From positions 15,252,001-15,316,000 of the forward strand of contig OX387203.1 in NCBI GenBank assembly GCA_947561715.1: DNA of 64,000 bases. Reading direction: 5' to 3'. The notes beneath the pieces are model-generated. The model worked only from the letters and a program-made list of their open reading frames with translations. It was not told where the DNA came from and made no database searches. Position numbers and translations under genes: made by a program. The DNA is from Ascidia mentula. Taxonomy: Eukaryota; Chordata; Ascidiacea; Phlebobranchia; Ascidiidae. How positions within the stretch are numbered: position 1 is the stretch's first letter; each line of letters starts with the position of its first letter. Below, piece by piece: positions 1 through 11,500 of the stretch.

Positions 1-955
1 AGTTTATTCATCACAATGATTAACAGGTAAAAACAAAATTATCACAACTATTATTTTGAGAACTTGCACTTGGCCTTGAAATATTCTACTAGTTGCTCTG
101 ATGAAGGTGACCTTGAATGTAAGAATAGTTTCCAAACAACTTTGCAAATAAAAATTAGTTGGACCTGCAAAAAACGGAAGTTTGTCGAAGTCACAATAAA
201 AAATTCGTATTTTCTCGCAAAGAACGTTTTTTTTATTGCACTATTTAAATGCCAAAACATATGCCAGTTACATAAAACTCTAAGCAATTAGGCATTTATA
301 ATGTAAAAGTAAATGGTTAACAAAGGACAGCAACATTTACCGACCAAAACACTCATACCTCGCACTAACTTGCTTCCCTCATTTTTCATCTTCCAGCAAA
401 AACTCACACCACAACCCAGCCTACGTAAAAAAACTACCTCTGTCAAAACAAGTCACTCCCGAGACCAGTAACCCTCCTTCCCGTTGAACTTGCGCAGTTT
501 GTTGTCTGCATAATCACTGAACCGTTAAAAATATGATAAAAATTTGTGATATTTTTCGCTACAGCGAATGTTGTATCACGAAACCCCCGATCAAAATTAT
601 GGTTGATCCGGATCAACTGGGGTTTCTGAATACCAAATTAATCCGATCCTTGATCTCGGATCGGTTGATCCAGGATCGTGGATCAATCTTGATCAGGGAT
701 TGTGAATACCACCCATGGTGTTTGTGATGTGTTCTTCATTCATCATGGCAAGTTTGCAAAATCTCGAATTAATGTCCATTTAATCTTGTTTGCTCATAAC
801 CAATCAAATAAAACTATTTGTAAACTAATTACTGTATTTATTACCACACAAAGAAGTGGTCCATTGCCGATGAGTGATACTTCATACGAAAGGATTCCAA
901 TAATCACACTGCTGAAACTGCCGCAACCAACAATGTATTTCCTGTATGTACTGCA

Positions 956-1228
956 CTAGTTTACCAGTACAGTAGTTCCTAATTGTGTTTGGCCATTAAA
1001 TTTCAAGACAAAACACTTTGCAAGGTCTTGTAGGCCACTTAACAGCACTTTTTTCATGTCATTTTCATGCTTTGGAGATAGCCATGATTTCTTACCATTA
1101 TGCATGTGACTAATTAGCCTCGAATATTGATTAATTGAAACTTGTGTTATGTCATTGAGCATGTGTACATACAAATGGGTGTTGCCATGACTGGTGCATG
1201 ATGTTTCGGTGTAATTTATGTGAACCAC
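956..1228 (-). CDS. Coding-like open frame of unknown identity (also at 29978-30250)
   Basis: A 90-codon open frame with protein-like composition (for example SWLSPKHENDMKKVLLSG) ends in TAG at 956. No convincing splice acceptor or ATG fixes its 5' end. It may be the last exon of a gene on the same strand as gene B, or chance. The adjoining plus-strand stretch 820-985 has a diverged relative at 42410-42565. Confidence 0.25.
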   Translation of the reverse strand: MVHINYTETSCTSHGNTHLYVHMLNDITQVSINQYSRLISHMHNGKKSWLSPKHENDMKKVLLSGLQDLAKCFVLKFNGQTQLGTTVLVN

Positions 1229-1542
1229 TCGAGGTCGGTGGCATCATTTTCTGCCTATTAGCTGTACTGCTGGTAGCCCTGCTGATAAGGCCATTTTCTG
1301 TTGTTTAGGTGGTGTTGGTAAAACAGCCAAACTCTGGGATCAACCAGGTGTGAAACTTCACATTGTGATAGGTGAATGTCCCATATACTTTGCGGCATGG
1401 GCCAATTGGGATTCTGGCCGGGTGCCCTACTATTGAAGGGGAAATTTCTTATTTACTAAACAGAAAATGTATGTAAAATTTGCACTGAAATGTGTATATT
1501 TTAAATTTCTTAGGAGGGTTTAAATCAATGCAACTTCCTATC

Positions 1543-2071
1543 TCACCCGTACTTGGACAGTAAACACCAAGTATGTTCCATGCATTCAAGGGGACAGTTC
1601 TGTTCTTCTGGTTCAGCATCGTCCAAACATTCAATGATGAAATTAAGGGATATTTCCACATAAAATGGAAGAAGGTTCTCGGCCCGATTTATTCCACAAG
1701 ATAAACATGGAGAAATGCATTTACCACACCGACTTCTGCAAATATAAAGTGATTACTTCCTTTCCTCAAGATTTCCCTTAGACTTATGTTGCTTCAATAA
1801 GCTATTTTTACAGGTACTAATGGATAAATCGTTACCATCTATAGCATTGCAATTCTACGCTAAAGTTCTTCCATAAGATTTAAAAAAACGTATTGTTGCG
1901 GTGGTGAAACGAATTAAAAACATTTGGAGCCATAACAAAATAAATGAATGATAATTCAAACATTATAAATATACATATGATGCACTCACATTCGTTGGTG
2001 ACAGATGCATTCTAACGAACAACCAGCACATCTTGCACATTTTCCATGCTGTAATTGTTCGAGTGCGGTCA
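1543..2071 (-). CDS. Gene B, two cysteine-rich exons (unrecognised zinc-binding-like protein)
   Basis: Minus-strand exons 2071-1990 (82 nt, acceptor TTGTTGTTCCAG, donor GTGAGT) and 1735-1543 (193 nt, acceptor TTATATTTGCAG) join in phase and end in TGA. The joined product has a dense cysteine pattern, CxxCxxC then CxC, CxxC and CxxC, in about 35 residues, followed by an acidic segment with further CPLEC and WC motifs. This looks like a metal-binding module, but I cannot assign a family. Earlier exons should lie between 2080 and 2660 or further upstream; I could not place them. A donor-like GGTGAG overlaps the stop, so the last exon could splice further. Confidence 0.45.
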
Positions 2072-2671
2072 CTGGAACAACAATGGTTAGTTATTTTATT
2101 AATTAATGAAAAACACCAAAGTCGTGTTCAAGTTTACAAACGTGGCTTGATTTTGTTGCAAATCTTTGTACTGTGTATTTTAGGGAATTAAGTGTTTGCT
2201 GTATTTCGTATCTTGGACATATATGTGTGTTGTGTGATGCTGTCATGTGCGAACTTGTGGCGATTAGTAATCTTACTGTTATACAAACGAGATTTCCTGG
2301 ATGTATAAATGAATAAATTTGCTGAGTATAAGTCTCTCATGACTATTGGGACACACCAGGTGAATCCAAACGGAATGACCAAGCTTACTTTCATCCCTGC
2401 TTTTTGGTTCAGCTGATGTGAAGGTATGTTTCAACAGAATTAACTTGTCCAAGAAAAAAAAACGCTTTTATTGTGCGACCAAACCTCTCCCTTTGTGAAC
2501 AATCTATTCTGTTTCAAGCTTCCGTAAATGTTCAGAAACTCGCGCTGACTTATTCAACATTTTGCGCACGGTATTTTTATCGCCATGTATAAAGTGTATA
2601 AACTGCACGTTAAACAATATACAGAATATAGCAATGTACAGATAAATTACAGCAAACAGTTTACAGTGTTT

Positions 2672-3092
2672 TCATTTACGACGAGGTGTAAAGTTTGTTA
2701 CAATTCTCTCACCCAGATATTGCTTAACTGCTCCCGGAATGTAATCGGTCAAACTTTCAGGCAAATAAGCAGACAGTTTTAAAACCAACTTTGCGATTGT
2801 CTTTAAACACTCTTGATTCGTTGAATCTCTGCAAATCCTAGAGGGCATGAAATAATGCTGAGACGTAGGAATTAAAACTGGAAATCAAGTAACGGCTGAA
2901 TACACAACAAATTAATTGAATCTAATCAACTTGGTATATCAGGTAGATTAAAAAAAAACGATAAAATTTAGACCTGAAGTTGACATTGAATATTAATCGA
3001 AGAGAACTAAAGATAAAAACCAACTTACCTGCATTTATTTAATGCGATCTCGAGTAAGTTTACATTTTCCCAAAATTCGCTTCCACTAAACT
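2672..3092 (-). CDS. Gene A, last two exons (unrecognised protein)
   Basis: Two minus-strand exons, 3092-3029 (64 nt) and 2828-2672 (157 nt), have clean splice sites: acceptor TTTTTTTATGCAG, donor GTAAGT, acceptor ATTTGCAG. Their phases join without a stop, giving about 71 codons that end in TGA at 2674-2672. The C-terminus is helical-looking, with LKLSAYLPESLTDYIPG and a basic tail FTPRRK. An AATAAA lies at 2472-2467 about 200 nt past the stop. Upstream exons are not found in the duplicated segment, so they lie beyond 3491 or were lost. I do not recognise the family. The junction phase match and codon-like composition support real coding. Confidence 0.5.
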
Positions 3093-3368
3093 CTGCATAA
3101 AAAAATTGTATCAGGTAAAGCAGTTTGCGTTTTTGTTATGATAAATTATATTGCACAACAAGAAGTTGATTTCTACATGGTTTCACGTAATTTGGGATCA
3201 CATAGATTGCACGCTGAAGTTCAAAGACCGCAACCGATATCTGTCGGCCACAAATAACGAGCCGGGGTTCAACATTACTCACACTTCATGTCATGGGCTT
3301 TGTTTTGAATCAACAATTGTAATTAGCACAACTGAAGGATTTAACTAATTTTATTGACATAACAAGTA

Positions 3369-4090
3369 TGCAAAGGTGGATGTGAAGCGATGGCATGCAC
3401 TGATTACCATCACAAACAAAACCCGGTTTACCAATGGACGCAGAAGTCCTTGGGTCCATCGTGCGCCTACCCACATCAGGTAAATAGTGGTAATTCTCTT
3501 TCTTCGAGCTCTCTCTTCGCTCGTAATTCTCTTTCCTCGAGCTCTCTCTTCGCTCGTAATTCTCTTTCCTCGAGCTCTCTCTTCGCTCGTAATTCTCTTT
3601 CCTCGAGCTCTCTCTTCGCTCGTAATTCTCTTTCCTCGAGCTCTCTCTTCGCTCGTAATTCTCTTTCCTCGAGCTCTCTCTTCGCTCGTAATTCTCTTTC
3701 TTCGAGCTCTCTCTTCGCTCGTAATTCTCTTTCCTCGAGCTCTCTCTTCGCTCGTAATTCTCTTTCCTCGAGCTCTCTCTTCGCTCGTAATTCTCTTTCC
3801 TCGAGCTCTCTCTTCGCTCGTAATTCTCTTTCCTCGAGCTCTCTCTTCGCTCGTAATTCTCTTTCCTCGAGCTCTCTCTTCGCTCGTAATTCTCTTTCCT
3901 CGAGCTCCAGATGTTCGGTGATACGAACTCGGGTCCATTAATATTTGAGCCGACGTACTACAGTGAGCAGCCTCAGATGTTTGTTCCACGCATTGATTCA
4001 CTCTATCATCAGGGTCCTCTTTCCATCCCCCGCCCTGCTTTCAAACGATCACCTGTGACTCACACATATCAGGTCGACTTCATAATGTGA
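3369..4090 (+). CDS. Gene C, last two exons (unrecognised protein)
   Basis: A penultimate exon at about 3369-3480 (acceptor ACATAACAAG, donor GTAAAT) and a terminal exon at 3911-4090 (acceptor CTCGAGCTCCAG, stop TGA 4088-4090) join in phase 0. The 59-codon terminal exon reads like genuine protein (for example FVPRIDSLYHQGPLS). An AATAAA at 4178-4183 suits a poly(A) signal. The intron between them is almost entirely the 33-bp minisatellite. The penultimate exon is also present at 32391-32502, but no terminal exon follows there. I do not recognise the family. Confidence 0.45.
3491..3907. repeat. 33-bp minisatellite, about 12.6 units
   Basis: Twelve full units and a partial one of a 33-bp pyrimidine-rich repeat, nearly identical; two units carry a TTC for TCC variant. 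Because 33 is divisible by 3 and the unit lacks stops, three frames stay open across the array, producing the repeat peptides NSLSSSSLFAR and VILFPRALSSL (plus) and RGKRITSEERA (minus). The array starts exactly where homology with 32513 ends and finishes at the acceptor of the gene C terminal exon, so it looks like a reiterated polypyrimidine tract. Confidence 0.97.
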
Positions 4091-4509
4091 CAAATTATGA
4101 ACAGCACAAAGATAATATTAAAGTTTTATTCAATCGCAAAATGCACTTAAATTTCGTCCAAAATTAACTGCGAAAGTAATAAATATTGTTCGTGCATCGT
4201 TTAAATGTATTTGTCTGATACAAACGCTTTAAACACAATATCACGGACGTTCACTAAGTGGTTGATCCCAGTTACGACGACATATCTGCTGATACTTTGT
4301 GTACATTATAAGTTCGATAAATTGCTTCCTGGCGACTTCAGCATTAAACCGGGATTGAACATATAGTGCAGGAAAGTGACATAAATTTTGAGTTTGATAA
4401 AATAACACATGTTGTATGGTTGGTTTTATTAAGTACGTTGGTTCCAGCCTTTCCAGCCAGTTAATTGTGGTTATGTATGGGTGCCAGAGTTTTAGATGTA
4501 TGCGCACAG

Positions 4510-4930
4510 ATGCACAGGCTATTGCCAGGGCGATTTCCAGCATGTTTGGGGCAGTTTTACTATGGTTTTCAGGGTCATTAGTCAGGCAGCCAATTGGCAA
4601 ATGGTGCTGTTGAACATGTAGCTGAAAAACTACCAATATATTGAGGTGGATTTTGTGGAAAAATGAATCACAGAAAGTATGGTCAATTTGTGATTTTCTG
4701 TTAGTCCCGACACTTGTCTAGGATTTCTGGCCAAATTTATAATCGAAATAACTACTTTAACCGCTCCTCCAGGGGCATTTTGCCCCCATGTTTGACAATT
4801 TTTTGCGAAAAATGTGTAGGTTTGTTTTGTGAAAAAATGAATCACAGAAAGTAACCTCCATTTGCAACAAAGTAAAGTCACTAACCCTCCTCTACACAAT
4901 GCATTCAGAATTAGATGTCTGATAAGTGTT
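4510..4930 (+). repeat. Dispersed repeat, copy 1 (relative at 50140-50560)
   Basis: The segment shares recognisable blocks with 50140-50560: a GCCAGGGCGATTT block, a GTCAGGCAG/GTCAGCTAG block, and repeated GAATCACAGAA ... TTTGTGATTTT motifs. The two copies are well diverged. No open frame is convincing. The family is not recognised. Confidence 0.6.
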
Positions 4931-5115
4931 TATGCCCCCCCCCAGGGATTTTTGGGGTTTAATTGTGAGATACGGTTATAAAAATTAAAAAAAAATTCGT
5001 GAAAAATTAGTTTTCTGAGGTGTTCTGTTTTAACTACACGTATGTTTACACAGCTTTTATATATGTAATATATTTGCTATACTTGTAATACAAAGCTACA
5101 CCTGCTCATACAAGA

Positions 5116-5581
5116 ATGGCCGAACAACAAACAGAACAAGCTGATCCACAAAATATCCATACCGAGGTGAGCTTGTTGTTCTTGGATATCGAGATATTTG
5201 TAGGAAAACATGGGTTCTGTCGTCTATCAGCATTGACATTATTGGGTGTGAACGTTTGATTTTCGATATTACAGAATGTTCACATCGGTGACGTACAACA
5301 ACAAAATGTACAACAGCAAACTGTACAACAACAAAATGTGCAAAACCAGACTGTGGTGCAACATATTTACAACCAACCAGCAGCGTCATCAGCTAACACT
5401 GAATCAAATGCTCCAACAACTTCCAAAGCCGGTGTTCGACAAGGTACTGATTCCTTTTGACAGCATACAAGCAGAAAGATATATTTTGTTTTCATTCAAC
5501 ACATTAATTGTCAGATTGTTTGTTTTTTACAATTTTACACTTTTCACAGGAACTACAAATAATTTATTTGTAGCACAACAG
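5116..5581 (+). CDS. NLR exons 1-3: Q/N-rich N-terminus with RHIM-like tetrad
   Basis: Exon 1 (17 codons) starts at the first ATG; exon 2 (169 nt) and exon 3 (32 nt) follow with phases 0, 1, 0. After an acidic start the protein has NVHIGD (residues 18-23) and then four spaced QQQ/NV-type repeats ending VVQHIYNQ, then a Ser/Thr/Ala-rich linker. No death, CARD or pyrin fold is visible. VHIG resembles the RHIM core (I/V)-Q-(I/V/L)-G, with H for Q. The amyloid idea is inference. Confidence 0.7.
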
Positions 5582-8500
5582 GTAGATATTATCAGGACTA
5601 CCTTAAAATACGTTGAAATGTATGCAAGCTAATGTGGGTTTTAAAACAGAATCCTCTTTGTGGGTGTCACGTTCCGTTTTAACGGTTACGCAAAAGATGG
5701 GTCTGACTATTGGAAGTTCCTTAACAGCAACGCACTTGTACCCTGATCAGCAATAAACCTTTTCCTACACCTTTATTGTCTTATTCAAATAGAATCAACA
5801 CACAAAATACGATTACTTACAGACGTAGTAACACGGTTATAAATTTAACCAATACACTGAACTACACTTTTGTTACTACACATACGCTAAATGCTTTTAC
5901 GTGTAAACTTTTACCAGCGAAGGTTTGTACTAAAATGAATTGTTTTAGAAAACAGAGTGCTACTTATATCGTTTGGGTAACATTGACTGGGGTCAAAGCG
6001 TTAACTTTTTTCCCAGCAGTATCAACAATGGTGGCTGCAGCAAGTAACGGGCGACGCGATAAAACTGGCACATTCGGGACGAAAACAAAAGAAAGGAGGG
6101 TGCGAAGCGGCCGTTCGAAACAAAAGATTTGATACGCACAATAAACGTCCGGTGGTTGCGAGATATCGTCGCATGGGAATTAGGCCATAGACTATCGCAT
6201 TAGGTCGATCTATAATACATTTGTGACAGTGGGATTCAATCACAACCTTCAGAAATAATGTGACGTCCATCGTTTATTGGTTGAATGTCACGCATGAGTC
6301 CAAGAAAGTTGTTTTTATGTTGTGTAGGGAGTCGTCTGTTAAATTCCAAGGAATATATTGTGCAGTGAATGAACGAGTCCGTGCACAAATTCGGGATGAC
6401 GGCAGTGTAGAATGGGTGAAACACAGAACATCAGAAACAAAACAGCAATGTGCTAGAGGCGACAAAAAGTGGCACAGTTGAGATTTTTGTCAAGTTTCTA
6501 AACACACTGAGGATATAGCTTAGCGTACAAAACAAAATCACAATTGTCAATACAGTCACGTGGTTTATCAAACTAACATAACACAAGTGTCAAATGACAT
6601 TCAAATCACTGCAAAAAATCTTCCCTAAAATATCGACCACGATTTGTGCGACAAAGAAATTCTATGATGTAATCACACATGTCAAACACACACACAAAAT
6701 ATCAACATTTGTTGAACAGACTGTAACAGTTTACTAAATAGGAACACTAATTAATTGCAATCAGTCATAAATTCTCAGAAGAAAGGGACTGAGCAACACT
6801 GCAGGAAATATAAACATGTTGTATTAATTGAAGACGTCTCAGCAACAAAAGAAACCTTAGAACAGATGTATTTTTTTTTTGTCGGATATGTAACGACTCC
6901 ATCAGCAGAAGACGATATTCGTCTCTTTGTGGGTCGTTGAACTTCACTTTGCTGGATGCCCGAACAAATTATTGCAATACAATTGGCGTCACGTACACGG
7001 GACATTGTGACGCATTAACTAAAACTTGTTCTAATTTTATCTGAGCAATCGAACAAAAACTAAAGGAATTTCCCCCAGGTCCAATTCACATTAGATGCGG
7101 GATTATTTCACGTTATTCAAAACTACTTACGATTCCATACGAGTAATTGTCGGTAAACCACCTGATAACTTTACCAACGCTGCTTGGAATCGCGCATTGT
7201 CGTTGTGATTTAGGCACGAATACGGGATGGCACGAAACAAACACTTGTTTATCTCATGAATAAGAATATTATAGTGGGGATTATGTCGCTACAGCGAATA
7301 CCTTGGTTCTTAATCAAATCCCCATTTGATCAGTGCTTGCTCATCCTTTGCTTGTGTTTTCCTAGCAAGCAACCTCTGTACCATTCTTCCCACATAATTA
7401 ACTCGCTACCAGAAATGTAGGAAATATTTGATGATCTCCACAGACCAGTTGTTAGTAAGGGGAAGAACCTGGGACTCCATGATGAGCAAACCTCGATAAG
7501 TTTAGCGAGCTCGCAAAAGTTGGGTTAAATTCATGATTGTTTACCACACATGTGCAGGTTATAAACACGCAACTCGTATACAGAAACATTTTACGTTTTT
7601 TCACTGTGTAGTGGATTGCTTTGGTTCAACTCAATCACGGATAGAGATTCATTATAAATCTTTTACGTCAAGAGTAACTCGACCATCCCCTGTAAAATTA
7701 AACTAGGACATACTTAGGTTGGTGTTGAATCCGCTTCGTGATTTTTCAGATGAAAAACTCCAACAGGCAGTTGATGAATTTAAACGACATCAGTTGGAAA
7801 ATCTCGATCCAGATGTGATTCCATTTAGTCATAAGTTTAACAAAGCCGACATTCCTGAGGTAAATCCAATCCTAATGAAAAAAGATATTTATAAGGGACT
7901 TGATGCTGAAACGCCAGAAGTTTACAAACCTTTAACTGTAGAAAGGAATGTAAATTTAACTGGTGGCAAAGAGGTCAAAATAAAAGATCTTGTTTCAAAC
8001 TTTAAAACAAGCAAAGGTAAAGGATCTTTCATCTCATTCTACGGCCCTGCTGGTTGTGGAAAAACATCAATTTCAAAAAGAATATCCAGACATTTAAGAA
8101 ACTCACACTTGGTGCTTAATCTTTGCTTCAAGGATATAAACTATGGTGATGACAAACTAACTCTTCAGCAGCTCTTGCTTGACAGACAGTTCCCTGATGT
8201 GGAACAATCTGTCCTTGATGCTACTTTTCAATGGATAAGAAAGAACCAGGCCAAATGTGCAATAGTATGTGATGGTTTGGATCAGGCCACATGGTCAGTA
8301 GCAGACATGAAGTCAGTTAGTGCAAGTTACGATACAACATCGAAAGTTCAACAGCTAATTGCAAATCTCTGTGGCAAAAAGTTACTTAGAAAGTCTGCAT
8401 TGATTTTTACATCTCGTCCCCATTCCCTGCTCTCGATTCCTCTAGATCTTCGACCGCAACAAACCATTTATGTCCACGATCTTTCTGCTGACGACATGAG

Positions 8501-11500
8501 AAAGTTGTTTGATTTCTATGCTGCAGAAGAGGCCAAGAAACTGTGGAAATCGTTTGAAACTAAATCCCCACAAGTACTTAACTTTTGCCATAATCCATTG
8601 CTTTTGCAGTTTGTAGTTTATGCTGGTTTATTTGGGCCCACAAACCACATTCACACACTTACAGACATATTTGAAGCTGTCCTAGAACAACTTAGTGACA
8701 CTCAACATGCCAAGGGGGATGACATAGAAAAATTAAGAAATCCCCTTGGCAAAATGGCATACGACGGAATGAAACGTAAAACGGTCATGTTCACACAAGC
8801 TGACCTCCTAGATGTTGGTTTGGAGGATATAAACGTGCAGGATGTGGTAATAAAAATGGCCAAATCCTCCTGGCATTAGAGTCGCAAGGTTTTTGACGGG
8901 AAAAATGCGATCTTCTATTATATGCACCAATTGCTCCAGGAATATTTCGCAGCCTATTACATTTCTATGCTCATGCCTGAAGAAGAATTCGACCAATTCG
9001 TCGATAAGTTGGTGAAAGAATCTCACTGGGGCCCAACACGTCGTTTTGTCTGCGGTATTATGCTCGGTAACATATCTGGTATGTACAACACGTTAAGCCC
9101 AATCTTTCTCATTTACTAACCATTATTTCCTTTTTGATTCCTGCGCCATCCAACAAAGCTTCTGGAAGTGACCGTGCTGAATACACTTCGGAATCTGATA
9201 CAGCCAACAGTGCTACAAGCCATGCATCAACTTTCAGGCTTCAAGAAATACGTCAGTTGTATACTTGCTTATCAAATATTTCTTTTCGTATAATATTGAT
9301 GATGGCAAATAATGTACACATATTTCTTGTTATCATCGGAACTCACGGACTCATTCAATTTCGTAATATTTGGATCTAAGTATTTGTTGAATTTTTTTTA
9401 TAAGTAGTATGTCATGCTTCTGGTGCACACATTGTTTTGCAGCTTCTGAAAGGACTCCAATAACTGAGGGATCCACTTCACCAGACACACCTAGTGTGGC
9501 AACAACTTCTAAACATCATCATGCCAATGACTTGCAAGAAAATGGTGATGAGTTCTACAATTTTACCATATTATGCAATTAGAAAATCACTCACGAAACT
9601 TTTGTTTGTGTATATTTTTCTTCTTTTCATTTATTTTCATTCTGCAACAGAAAAACAAAGTGGATCTCCAAGATCTTCAGGTTTTAAAAAACAACCAAAT
9701 GCAGAAAAAGGTCTTTCCTCATACACAAGGTTGAAATAAAATGTAATAAATTTTAATTCACAGCTTCTGATAACTGTTCATCAAGAAACTCTGCTACATC
9801 AACGGCTAACATTGATGACCATCATCGAGAAGAAGGTAATTTATATCACAATTCATCATTTGCAAAATCCACAGTAATCCTGTTCGTTTCACTGTCGTGG
9901 TTTGTGTTCACTTGAAAATCAAAATGCAAACATTTTTTCATTTATAGTCAAAACCATTTTTTGTGTCTAATGGTTGTGATTGATAGTTCTTGACTGTTTT
10001 AACGCAAATTAATCTTTGCAGTTACCTTGTGTTGTAGACTGCACTCATTTTTATGTGAGTAGGTAGTGATTGACAGTCTTTGATTGTGTTAGTTAAAAAT
10101 GACAATTTGCAGTTACCTTGTGTTGTAAACTGCACTCATTTTTATGTGACCAGGTAGTGATTGACAGTCTTTGATTGTGTTAGCTAAAAATGACAATTTG
10201 CAGTTATCTTCTGTTGTAAACTGCACTCATTTTTATGTGAGTAGGTAGTGATTGACAGTCTTTGATTGTGTTAGTTAAAAATGACAATTTGCAGTTACCT
10301 TGTGTTGTAAACTGCACTCATTTTTATGTGACCAGGTAGTGATTGACAGTCTTTGATTGTGTTAGCTAAAAATGACAATTTGCAGTTACATTATGTTGTA
10401 AACTGCCATAATTTTTTTGTGAGTAGGTAGTGATTGACAGTCTTTGATTGTATTAGGTAAAAATGACAATTTGCAGTTATCTTGTGTTGTAAACTGTTAT
10501 AATTTTTATGTGACCAGGTAGTGATTGACAGTCTTTGATTGTGTTAGCTAAAAATGACAATTTGCAGTTATCTTCTGTTGTAAACTGCACTCATTTTTAT
10601 GTGAGTAGGTAGTGATTGACAGTCTTTGATTGTGTTAGCTAAAAATAACAATTTGCAGTTATCTTGTGTTGTAAACTGCACTCATTTATATGTGAGTAGG
10701 TAGTGATTGACAGTCTTTGATTGTGTTAGGTAAAAATGACAATTTGCTGTTACCTTATGTTGTAAACTGCCATAATTTTTTTGTGAGTAGGTAGTGATTG
10801 ACAGTCTTTGATTGTATTAGGTAAAAATGACAATTTGCAGTTATGTTGTGTTGTAAACTGTTATAATTTTTATGTGAGTAGGTAGTGATTGACAGTCTTT
10901 GATTGTTTTAGGTAAAAATGACTACTTGCAGTTACTTTGTGTTGTAGACTGCACTCATTTTTATGTGAGTAGGTAGTTTTTGACAGTCTTTGATTGTGTC
11001 AGCTAAAAATGACAATTTGCAGTTACCTTGTGTTGTAAACTGCACTCATTTTTATGTGAGTAGGTAGTTTTTGACAGTCTTTGATTGTGTCAGCTAAAAA
11101 TGACAATTTGCAGTTACCTTGTGTTGTAAACTGCACTCATTTTTATGTGAGTAGGTAGTTTTTGACAGTCTTTGATTGTGTCAGCTAAAAATGACAATTT
11201 GCAGTTACCTTGTGTTGTAGACTGCACTCATTTTTATGTGAGTAGGTAGTGATTGACAGTCTTTGATTGTGTTATAAGCTCTATGGAAATTTGTTTGGGC
11301 CCATGAGCAAAATTTGTAAGTAGTAAATAGGTGGTTGGGCCATGTGACCAAATATGGAAGTGACGCAAATGACACAGGCCGAGTACAATGTATTTGGGCC
11401 ATGTGACCAATATGGAAGTGACGCAAATGACGCAGGCCGAGTACTTGGCCAAAACGGCTGAATTTTTGGGCCATCAAAATAGGTGGTCCTTAACTGACCT

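Larger units (their letters stand above)
1..3491. repeat. Segmental duplication, left copy
   Basis: This stretch recurs at 29023-32513 with a constant offset of 29,022 bp, so no net indel in about 3.49 kb, and every predicted peptide in both is identical. Homology stops after base 3491, where the left copy runs into the 33-bp minisatellite and the right copy into unrelated DNA. The left limit cannot be seen because the window starts inside the copy. It contains exons of genes A and B (minus), one exon of gene C (plus) and, at about 580-714, the GATC-rich end of a Harbinger-like element. A recent tandem duplication or an assembly duplicate would both fit. Confidence 0.95.

Noticed and set aside
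3351..4001. Long ORFs on both strands through the 33-bp array
   Set aside because: A 33-bp stop-free repeat keeps frames open on both strands automatically; the flanks are not protein-like and the plus frame leaves the array out of frame with the terminal exon of gene C.
4241..4636. Minus-strand 131-codon ORF
   Set aside because: It overlaps a dispersed repeat also found at 50.1 kb and has no recognisable motif or splice context.
6260..6481. Possible extra NLR exon
   Set aside because: Composition is protein-like, but no flanking acceptor and donor keep phase 0 between exons 3 and 4.
9970..11276. CRISPR-like array
   Set aside because: Continuous 91-bp tandem units without unique spacers, in an animal intron.
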